Source: JACCXG01 sp963785755
GTDB lineage: Bacteria > Acidobacteriota > Vicinamibacteria > Vicinamibacterales > 2-12-FULL-66-21
DNA length: 32,341 nucleotides
Assembly: GCA_963785755.1 (NCBI GenBank)
Contig: CAWAXG010000014.1
Coordinates: 1 to 32,341 of the forward strand
Direction of reading: 5' to 3'
Shown here one piece after another: positions 25,823 to 32,341 of this stretch (position 1 is the first letter of the stretch; each line of letters begins with the position of its first letter). A model generated the notes under the pieces. It searched no databases and was not told the DNA's origin. It saw only the letters and a list, made by a program, of their open reading frames with translations. Position numbers and translations under genes: made by a program.

Positions 25823-25987
25823 TTCAAAGGTTCAGAAGTTCAAGGTTCGGGTTCAGTCGTTCAGGGGTTCAAAGGTTCGGTTCAAGGGTTCACGGGTTCG
25901 GGTTCAGCGGGTCGACTGAACCGCCCGAGCGTCCTGAACCTCTGAACTCGAACCTCTGAACGGCTGAACCCCTGAACTCTTGAACCG
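25821..25987. repeat. Octamer array R7, longest inverted repeat
   Basis: Left arm from 25821: GGTTCAAA, GGTTCAGA, AGTTCAA, GGTTCGGG and further GGTTC units to about 25910, with slips in register. Right arm from about 25916: CTGAACCG, CTGAACCTC, TGAACTCG, CGAACCTC, TGAACGGC, TGAACCCC, TGAACTCT, TGAACC to 25987. It fills much of the space between the divergent CBS and cytochrome genes. Confidence 0.88.
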
Positions 25988-26028
25988 ATTCATTTCAGCG
26001 AAGCCCCCGCGTGATATACCTCCGCGCG

Positions 26029-28648
26029 ATGCGCCTGTTTTCGGCGTGTCGCTGTTCGCCTGGCGGCGCTGGTTCACCCTTCGCCACAACTTTCGGCCCA
26101 GGACGCCGCCGCGCCGCAGGTGCTCGACAGCCGGCTCGACCTGCGAGTATTCGCCGTCGATCCGGCCATCGTGACGCCGATTGGCCTGGCCATCGACGCG
26201 GCGGACCGAGTGTTCGTGCTCGAATCGCACACCCATGTGAGACCTCCCGACTATCAAGGACCGGCGAGCGACAGGATCGTCGTCTTCGTTGACGCCGACC
26301 GCGATGGACAGCCCGAGCGGCGCTGGGTGTTCGCGGACGGTTTCGAGGACGGGATGAACCTGGCGTTCTCGCCCGCCGGCGAGCTCCATCTCGTGACGGC
26401 AACAGCGGTGTGGGCGCTGCACGATCGCGATCGCGACGGCGTCAGCGAATCGCGGACGCAGGTGCTGCGCCTCACCAGGCCGGCGAAGGTCTACGACCAC
26501 GCCGCGCTGCTCGGCCTGACGTTCTCCGCCGACGGCTGGCTCTACGTCTCGCGTGGCAACACCGGAGGATCGCCATGGCGGCTCGAGGGACCCAATGGAT
26601 CCTCGGTCGGCGGCTACGGCGACGGCGGCAACATCATGCGCTGCCGTCCTGACGGCAGCGAGCTGCAGGAGTTCGCGACAGGATTCTGGAATCCGTTCGA
26701 CCTGAAGGTCGACGCGCACGGGCGCCTGCTCGCCGCCGACAACGATCCGGACTCGAGGGGACCGAACCGCCTCGTGCACGTCGTTCAGGGGGGTGACTAC
26801 GGCTACAAGTCGCTTTACGGGGAAAGCGGCATCCATCCTTATGTCGCGTGGAATGGCGAGTTGCCGGGGACGCTGCCCTATGCGACGCCGCTCGGTGAAG
26901 CGCCGGCGGGTATGCTCGTGGCGCGCCGCGCGTCGTTGCCGGCTGATTACGTGGACGACGTGCTGGTGTCGATCTGGGAGGAGCGCCGCATCGTCCGCGT
27001 GACCCTGGCGGCGAAGGGCGTCTCGGTCGCTGGCGAAGCAAAGCTGCTGATCGAGGGAAACGAGGATTTCCGGCCGGTGGCCTTTGCCGCCGATTCGCGC
27101 GGCACCATCTACGTCACGGACTGGGGGCAGCGGCAGTATCCGAATCATGGACGGGGCCGCGTGTGGAGACTGTCGACCCGGCAGAACGTGGCGGCATCGC
27201 GGGCGCGAGGCGAGTTCGAAACGCCTCTTCCCGATCGCGGCATGGACACGCTGCAAGGATTGTCCGCCGAACGAGCGGAGTTCGAACAGTTGCGGAAATC
27301 GGTCGCGTCCGACGATCCATTCGTCCGGAGCGCGGCGATCGCCGCGATGTCGCACAGCCGTTTCCGCGACCAGACCATCGCTGCAGCCGCGCACGCCGAT
27401 CCCCGCGTGCGGATCGGGTCTCTGCTGGCCCTTCAGCGCGCGCGCATCGCGTCGCCCGAACCGCTCGTCACGACGCTGCTCGCAGACGCGGATCCGCAGG
27501 TGCGCCGGATGGCGATGATCTGGGCTGGCAGCGCGCGATTGACATCGGTGGAGCGCGCGGTGGACGAAGCCGTGCTGCGGGAACCGCGGTCCGCCGAGCT
27601 GTTCCCGGTCTATCTCTCCACGCTCGAACAATTGACGCCGGAGTTCGCCCGGAGCTACGCCGACCAGGCCGCGCCGTACGCGCGGCAATTGAAACGCGTG
27701 CTGCGGCCGCGGTTCCTCGAAACCTTCATCGCCGATGAGTCGAAGCCGGCGACGCTTCGAGCGCTGGCCATCAGGCATCTCGGGCAGGAACCGCCGTTCG
27801 GCGTCTTCCTCGCGAACATCGCGCGGACGAATCCGTCGCTCGAGATGCGCCGCGAAGCGGTGCGTGCGCTCCAGGCGTTCAACGATTCCACCGCGGGCTC
27901 CGCTCTGCTCGCCGTCGTCCGCGATCGCGCGAACGATGCGGACCTCCGTGCGGATGCCCTGGCTGCGCTCGCCGGCAAACCGGTGGAGGCGTCGGCTGAC
28001 GCGGTGACGCTTCTCGACGACCCGGCACCGCAAGTCCGGCTGGAAGCGGCGCGGTTTCTTCGCTCCACCACGCTGAACGAGGTCACGCGCCAGGACCTGG
28101 CGCGGAAGGCGGCGACGATCCGAGGGCCTGACGCGTCCGCCCTGAAGGCCCAGCTCGCCTTCGCGCTGCGATCGCCAGCCGGCGCGCATCCGCAGGACGC
28201 CGCGGGATGGGAAGCGGCACTGGGATCGGGCACGGGTGATCCCGCCATCGGCCGGCGCGTCTTCTTCTCGAGCGGCGCGGCTTGCTCCGCGTGCCACGTG
28301 GCCGAAGGCCGCGGCGGCGGCCTTGGCCCGGATCTGACGAACGCCGGCCAGTCGAAGACGCGCCGTCAGATCCTGCAAGCCATCGTCGACCCCTCGGCAG
28401 AGGTCTCGCCCGCGTATCAGGGATGGTTCATTCGCACCGAAACCGGCGAGGTGCACACCGGCCGCCAGATCGACGTCGGCGAGAAGGGCCGCGCCGACTT
28501 GTACGTCCTCGGCCGCGGATTCATCACCGTCGAGCGCATGCGAGAATACGGTCCGATGGCGAAGTCGCTGATGCCCGATGGCCTCGCCGGCAACATCACG
28601 ATCGACGACATGCGGCACCTGCTCGCATTCCTGCAGGCGTCGCGGTGA
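26029..28648 (+). CDS. PVC-type membrane-bound dehydrogenase with cytochrome c domain
   Basis: A large exported protein. An NHL/sorbosone-dehydrogenase-like propeller comes first (TPIGLAIDAADRVFVLESH, DGMNLAFSPAGELHL, GFWNPFDLKVDAHGRLLAADND, GTIYVTDWGQRQYPNHGRGRVWR). HEAT-like helical repeats occupy about the next 300 residues (DPFVRSAAIAAMSHSRF, DPQVRRMAMIWAGSA, PQVRLEAARFLRS). The C-terminus is a cytochrome c with one heme site (CSACH) and distal Met candidates. The clean frame begins at 26120, but ATG 26029 plus one extra base near 26046 gives a good signal peptide (MRLFSAVAVRLAALV, then LSAQDA), so an indel is proposed; repaired length is about 872 residues. The family is thought to oxidise sugars or alcohols in the periplasm. 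It is followed 29 bp later by a sugar isomerase-like gene. Confidence 0.85.
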
Positions 28649-28677
28649 TGCGCGCCGTCCGCTGATTCCGATCGACC

Positions 28678-29166
28678 ATGACCGACCGCATCCACACACG
28701 CCGCGAGTTTCTCGAAGCCGCCGGCGGCGGCCTGACGGGGATGGCGTTGTCTCCGGGCCCGGTCGCAGCACCGCAGGCCCGTCGCCCGACTCCCCACGGC
28801 GGCGTGGAGATCGCCATCGCGACCATCGCTCTCGACGGGTTTGGCGACGAGTATTTCAAGTACACGTTCGATCTGCTGCCAAAGCTCCCGATCAAGCACG
28901 TCGAGTTCAACGTGTGGTACCCGCGCACGATCACGCCCTCCGGCATCGAGCGGATCCGCGAGATATGAAGGACACGGCCGCCCGTGGCGTGCACAAGGTC
29001 GTCAACTACGCGCAGCGGCGTCACCGACGTCCACGGCATCGTGATGCTGGGCCGTCGGATACTGCGGGTATCTGGTTGATCGAACAGGCGCCGCCTCTCA
29101 GCCGGGACACGCTGCTGTCGGACCTGGAGCGGGCTTACCAGATGTTCCGGCGCCTACGAACGGTGA
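28678..29166 (+). pseudogene. Xylose isomerase-like sugar isomerase/epimerase with missing middle
   Basis: N-terminal 96 residues: Tat-type signal (IHTRREFLEAAGGG), then VEIAIATIALDGFGDEYFKYTFDLLPKLPIKHVEFNVWYPRTITPSGIERIREI, followed by a stop at 28966. Directly afterwards, in another frame, comes MKDTAARGVHKVVNYA, then with small frame changes SGVTDVHGIV, GYCGYLV, IEQAPPLSRDTLLSDLERAYQMFRR and a stop at 29164-29166. I recognise the second part as the C-terminal end of the same TIM-barrel family (metal-site KD and the IEQAPP Glu). About half of a normal 280-300 residue protein is absent, with a junction near 28966. Either a real deletion or an assembly collapse. As written the gene cannot make an active enzyme. 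Confidence 0.75.
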
Positions 29167-29761
29167 GGGGCGCCTGCGCCGCTCGGGCGCTCGAACACGC
29201 GCCACGAGCGGCAGCTCGAACCCTGGGAGCAGCGGCGTCGTCAGCACGTCGCTCGCGCTCGGCCGACAGCTCGATCGGCCGAGCGAATTTCCCCTCCGCG
29301 ATGGTGGAAAATAAACCCGGATGACCTCGATGGCGGGATCGACGACCCAGGACCTCGGACACGCCCTCGCGCTCGTAGAGCCGGCGCTTGACGTCGTCTC
29401 GTCGCGCCCGCGCGTGCTCTTGGAGGCGATCTCCACGACGAGCTCCGGCGCGCCTTTCACGTTCGCCTCGGTGAAGGACCGCGGCCGCGCGCTCGTGCGA
29501 CATGTAGAGCAAGTCCGGCTCCACCACGTCGAACAGCGTGAAGACGACATCGAAAGGAGCGAAGAAGACCTGGCCGATTGGATGGTTTTCGAGCCACGCC
29601 CGCACGAGGAAATACAGATTCCCTAGAACGCCCTGGTGCTTCATGCTGGGTGATGGCGTCACGTAGTGCTCTCCGTCAATCAACTCGTGCCGCTTCCCGT
29701 CGTCGGGGAAGAGCAGGAAGTCGTCGTAGGTGAGCCTGACGCGGGCTGACGGGGTCTTCAT
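29154..29761 (-). pseudogene. Uma2-family (DUF820) putative nuclease, several frameshifts
   Basis: ATG 29761 has GGGAG seven bases upstream. Clear Uma2 sequence: LTYDDFLLFPDDGKRHELIDGEHYVTPSPSMKHQ, GNLYFLVRAWLENHPIGQVFFAPFDVVF, VVEPDLLYMSHE. Then, in alternating frames: FTEANVKGAPELVVEIASKSTR, DDVKRRLYEREGVSE, WVVDPAIEVIRVYF, EGKFARPIELSAER, DVLTTPLLPGFELPLVARV. Five frame changes are needed between about 29490 and 29200; the repaired protein would be near 200 residues and could end at the TAG at 29156-29154. Uma2 proteins have a restriction-endonuclease-like fold and are common in multicopy genomes; biological role unclear. The tail overlaps the isomerase tail. Confidence 0.78.
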
Positions 29762-29834
29762 GTCGTCGCTCCCGGGCATGCGCTCATCGACAGCCCTCGA
29801 TGCCAGCCGCGTGCCACGCCTGATCGACGGAGTT

Positions 29835-30041
29835 TCAAGCGATCGTCGAGACTCGAGCGAGGTGATCGCAGAACTTGCGTACCTGGTTCGGTGGGAGCGT
29901 TGGAGATTCGGCCAGTATGGCCTGACCGACCGCGTCCGCACACGTTGTGAGTTTTCCGACGCGCTCGGGCAGGTCGAGAATCACGCCAGTGTCATCGACA
30001 ACGATAAGCGGTGATGACAATCGCGATTGATGGCGTGCCAT
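29835..30041 (-). CDS. Possible small protein of unknown function
   Basis: A 68-codon frame (MARHQSRLSSPLIVVDDTG to DHLARVSTIA) starting at 30041 and ending 73 bp before the Uma2 start, same strand. AAGGG precedes the ATG by 6 nt. I do not recognise a family, and it could equally be a chance frame; it is listed because no other gene explains 29762-30050. Confidence 0.3.
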   Translation of the reverse strand: MARHQSRLSSPLIVVDDTGVILDLPERVGKLTTCADAVGQAILAESPTLPPNQVRKFCDHLARVSTIA

Positions 30042-30050
30042 TGTCGCCCT

Positions 30051-30092
30051 TGACCCGCGGAACGGACCCGCGTAATACTTGTCTGTATTACG
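30051..30092 (+). promoter_or_regulatory. Promoter and operator of the third TA pair
   Basis: TTGACC at 30051-30056 and TAATAC at 30073-30078 are 16 bp apart. The -10 box lies inside an inverted repeat with 8-bp arms, CGTAATAC (30071-30078) and GTATTACG (30085-30092), separated by 6 nt. A protein bound there would block the promoter, the usual autoregulation of RHH antitoxins. GGAG at 30092-30095 serves the ATG at 30102. Confidence 0.6.
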
Positions 30093-30101
30093 GAGCGAGA
30101 C

Positions 30102-30371
30102 ATGGCCCTGACTGTCCGCCTCGGCCCGAAGGCCGAGCGCACCCTCAACCGGCTTGCCAGACGCCGCGGGCTGTCGCGCTCGGACGTGGTGCGCGAAGCG
30201 CTTGCGCACTACGAGGCCGCCGACGCGTCCCGAGGCACGGATGGCCGTCCCTACGACGCCTGGATCGACGTCATCGGCGTCGTCCGGCTCGGCCTGCGCG
30301 ATCCCAAGCGCACGACCGGCGAGCAGTTCACCACGATCGTCCAGGGCGCCCGTGGCCGACATCCTCGTTGA
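30102..30371 (+). CDS. CopG/ribbon-helix-helix antitoxin
   Basis: 89 residues. MALTVRLGPKAERTLNRLARRRGLSRSDVVREALAHYE is a textbook ribbon-helix-helix: strand LTVRL, two helices with SRSDVVREAL. The C-terminal part (RPYDAWIDVIGVVRLGLRDP, GEQFTTIVQ) is likely the toxin-binding tail. GGAG lies six bases upstream. The toxin GTG overlaps its 3' end by 20 bp. The upstream inverted repeat is the probable binding site. Confidence 0.9.
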   Translation: MALTVRLGPKAERTLNRLARRRGLSRSDVVREALAHYEAADASRGTDGRPYDAWIDVIGVVRLGLRDPKRTTGEQFTTIVQGARGRHPR

Positions 30372-30798
30372 CGCCGGCCCGCTCGTGGCGATCCTCGACC
30401 GTTCGGACCCGGCGCACGAGGTGTGTGTGGAAACGCTGGCCACGCTCCGCGGCTCGCTGGTCACCGTCTGGCCCGCATTCACCGAGGCCATGTATCTGCT
30501 GGGCAGGGCCTGGTCGGGTCAGCGGGCCCTCTGGAGCCGCCTCGAAACCGGCGCGCTGGCCCTCGCACGGCTCGACGAGGCCGATGCGCCGCGCATGCGC
30601 GAGCTGATGGAGAAGTACCGCGACCTGCCGATGGATCTCGCCGACGCGGCGCTCGTGCGAATCGCCGAGCGCGATGCCCTGACCGACATCTTTACCCTGG
30701 ACCGCCGACACTTCTCGATCTACCGACCGGGCCGCCGTCGGCGCTTCGCTATCGTGCCCGTCTCGCCCCGTGGGGGCGGCAGGCGTCGCCGCTTGTGA
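30352..30798 (+). CDS. PIN-domain toxin (VapC-like)
   Basis: 148 residues from GTG 30352, overlapping the antitoxin by 20 bp. PIN residues: Asp7 (ADILVDAGPLVAILDRSD), Glu45 (WPAFTEAMYLL), Asp95/Asp98 (LPMDLADAALVRIAE), Asp117 (IFTLDRRHFSIYR). The last 20 residues are Arg/Gly-rich. Likely an endoribonuclease toxin; the target is unknown. Earlier in-frame starts (30154) lie inside the antitoxin gene and code for non-family sequence. Confidence 0.9.
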   Translation: MADILVDAGPLVAILDRSDPAHEVCVETLATLRGSLVTVWPAFTEAMYLLGRAWSGQRALWSRLETGALALARLDEADAPRMRELMEKYRDLPMDLADAALVRIAERDALTDIFTLDRRHFSIYRPGRRRRFAIVPVSPRGGGRRRRL

Positions 30799-30842
30799 CG
30801 GGGTACGTCAATCGGGGGGCAGTCCTTTTTTGAGGCTCATGC

Positions 30843-32341
30843 ATGTTCGAAGCTGCCGAGTTGGGCCGCAAGGTATCGAGCACGGAATACAGGGCGCGGG
30901 TCCCTGCACTGCGTGCCGAGTTGCTGGACGAACAGCTCCGGCTCCGCGAGGTCGGCCGGTCGTCGGTGATCGTGCTGTTCGGCGGCGTGGACGGCGCGGG
31001 CAAGAGCGAGATCGTCAACCTGCTCAATGAATGGATGGATCCGCGGTGGCTGGTGACGCGGGCGTACGGGCCACCGTCGGACGAGGAACGCGAGCGGCCG
31101 GAGTATTGGCGCTTCTGGCGCGACCTGCCGGCGAAGGGGCGAATCGGCTTCTTCCTGAGCGCCTGGTACGCGCGGCCGCTCATCGAGCGCGTCCGCCGGC
31201 GGCTGCGCCGCGCCGAGTTCGGCGCCTGCCTCGACGAGATCGCCGATTTCGAGCGGGCGCTCACCGACGACGGCGCGCTGATCCTGAAGTTCTGGATGCA
31301 CCTCGACAAGCGGTCGCAGGAGCAGCGGCTCGAGAAGCTGCACAGCGATCCGCTCACGCGCTGGCGCGTCACGCGCGAGCAGTGGGAGAACTGGAAGCTC
31401 TACGACCGCTTCATCCAGGCCGGCGAAGAGACCATCACGCGCACCAGCCTCGCCAATGCTCCCTGGATGATCGTCGAAGGTGGTGACGAGCGCTATCGGA
31501 GCCTGACGGTCGCCTCCGCCATCCGCGACGCGATCCGCAAGCGGTTGACCGAGCCGAACGACACTCGCGCGCAGGTCCCGGCCGGCGTCGTGCGCGGCAA
31601 GGTCCGGCGGGTGTCCGCCGTCTCGAGCTCCCGCTCGAGCCGTCAGACCATCATCAGCGAGCTCGACATGACGCAGCGCGCCGACGCGAAACACTACAAG
31701 GCCGAGCTCGAACGCCTGCAGGGGCGGCTCAACAGGCTTCATCGCCGGGCTCAGCGCCAGGGCGTGTCCACGATTCTGGTCTTCGAGGGCTGGGATGCCG
31801 CCGGCAAGGGTGGAGCCATCCGTCGCATAACCGCCGCGATCGACGCGAGCGCCAGCCAGGTCATTCCCATCGCCGCACCGACCGAAGAGGAGCGCGTGCA
31901 GCACTACTTGTGGCGCTTCTGGCGCCATCTCGCCCGCCGCGGCCGCGTGACGATCTTCGACCGGAGCTGGTACGGCCGTCTGCTCGTCGAGCGCATCGAA
32001 GGCTTCGCGTCGGAAGCCGAATGGACGCGCGCCCCCTTTGAGATCAACCAGTTCGAGAGCCAGCTGGTGGCCCATGGCATCGTGCTGGTCAAGTACTGGA
32101 TTCACATCACCAGGGAAGAACAGCTGCGCCGCTTCCGCGCCCGCGCCCGCTCGGCCTACAAGCGGTGGAAGCTCACCGACGAGGACTGGCGGAACCGCAA
32201 ACAGTGGGCGGCCTACGAGATGGCCGTCAACGACATGATCGAGCGGACGAGCACCGGGCAGGCGCCGTGGACGCTGGTCGAGGCCAACGACAAGCGCTTC
32301 GCGCGGCTGAAGGTGCTGAGGACGCTCTGCGAGCGCCTCGA
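30843..32341 (+). CDS. pap: Polyphosphate:AMP phosphotransferase, two PPK2 domains (partial)
   Basis: The frame is open from ATG 30843 to the window end (499 residues, C-terminus missing). Two tandem PPK2 modules. Domain 1: VIVLFGGVDGAGKSEIVN (Walker A), GFFLSAWYARPLIERV, ILKFWMHLDKRSQEQRL. Domain 2: ILVFEGWDAAGKGGAIR (Walker A), PTEEERVQHYLWRFW, VTIFDRSWYGRLLVER (Walker B/lid), VKYWIHITREEQLRRF. Double-domain PPK2 class II enzymes phosphorylate AMP to ADP with polyphosphate, and in characterised members the C-terminal module is the active one. Domain 1 here lacks the DRSWYGR form (SAWYARP), consistent with that. GAGG lies 8 nt before the ATG. Cytosolic; role in polyphosphate and nucleotide energy balance. 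Confidence 0.93.
   Translation, partial: MFEAAELGRKVSSTEYRARVPALRAELLDEQLRLREVGRSSVIVLFGGVDGAGKSEIVNLLNEWMDPRWLVTRAYGPPSDEERERPEYWRFWRDLPAKGRIGFFLSAWYARPLIERVRRRLRRAEFGACLDEIADFERALTDDGALILKFWMHLDKRSQEQRLEKLHSDPLTRWRVTREQWENWKLYDRFIQAGEETITRTSLANAPWMIVEGGDERYRSLTVASAIRDAIRKRLTEPNDTRAQVPAGVVRGKVRRVSAVSSSRSSRQTIISELDMTQRADAKHYKAELERLQGRLNRLHRRAQRQGVSTILVFEGWDAAGKGGAIRRITAAIDASASQVIPIAAPTEEERVQHYLWRFWRHLARRGRVTIFDRSWYGRLLVERIEGFASEAEWTRAPFEINQFESQLVAHGIVLVKYWIHITREEQLRRFRARARSAYKRWKLTDEDWRNRKQWAAYEMAVNDMIERTSTGQAPWTLVEANDKRFARLKVLRTLCERL

Noticed and set aside
25904..28771. A 955-codon open frame on the minus strand
   Set aside because: It is antisense to the PVC-type cytochrome gene, has no family-like sequence, and is an effect of high GC and codon bias.

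Overview
The window looks like chromosomal DNA from a high-GC soil or sediment bacterium, most likely an Acidobacteriota of the Vicinamibacteria type. This is inference from gene content: an Oar-like TonB receptor with an N-terminal carboxypeptidase-regulatory domain, two Pkn-type Ser/Thr kinases (one with TPRs, one with a PD40 propeller), a Sig-70_X6-type ECF sigma factor, a PVC-type cytochrome dehydrogenase, exported DinB and ankyrin proteins, Uma2 and several VapBC pairs. No rRNA, tRNA, CRISPR array, insertion sequence or phage module was seen.

Layout. 1-4545: a CheB-CheR-PAS-histidine kinase hybrid and its NarL-type regulator, overlapping by four bases. 4576-7987: a small secreted protein, an exported fumarylacetoacetase-fold protein, an ankyrin protein and an exported DinB-like protein. 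8062-8874: an antitoxin/PIN pair driven from a repeat array. 8902-15364: a Ser/Thr kinase with TPRs, a secreted HExxH plus PD40 protein, an ECF sigma factor and a membrane GIDE-like/ankyrin protein. 15564-18612: a TonB-dependent receptor. 18877-20385: a HAD phosphatase and a VapBC pair. 20554-23228: a second Ser/Thr kinase. 23237-25738: a DnaQ-like exonuclease and a cNMP/CBS/DUF294 protein, overlapping by one base. 26029-29166: a PVC-type cytochrome dehydrogenase followed by a sugar isomerase/epimerase gene that has lost its middle. 29154-29761: a damaged Uma2 gene. 30051-30798: a third RHH/PIN module. 30843-end: a two-domain polyphosphate:AMP phosphotransferase cut by the window edge.

Two patterns cut across the genes. 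First, intergenic spaces repeatedly hold arrays of an 8-bp unit (consensus RRGGTTCA, or TGAACCYY on the other strand). Left arms are always GGTTCA and right arms always TGAACC, so complete copies are long inverted repeats. They sit between divergent, convergent and tandem genes. One supplies the -35 box of a toxin-antitoxin promoter, one adds about 22 codons to a gene, and two units cover the stop codon of another. A second octamer-like family (GCACGTTG/GCACCGTG) lies before the TonB receptor gene. This is the best candidate here for something undescribed.

Second, many genes are broken by single-base indels, mostly extra bases in G/C-rich runs, while the correct protein continues in another frame. 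For the hybrid kinase, DinB, PD40 protein, TonB receptor, HAD, second kinase, CBS protein and cytochrome protein, undoing the inferred indels gives one continuous family-like protein. Consensus sequencing error is therefore more likely than true decay. The isomerase and Uma2 genes (28969-29490) are more heavily damaged. Features below give the span of the restored gene and state where the frame breaks.
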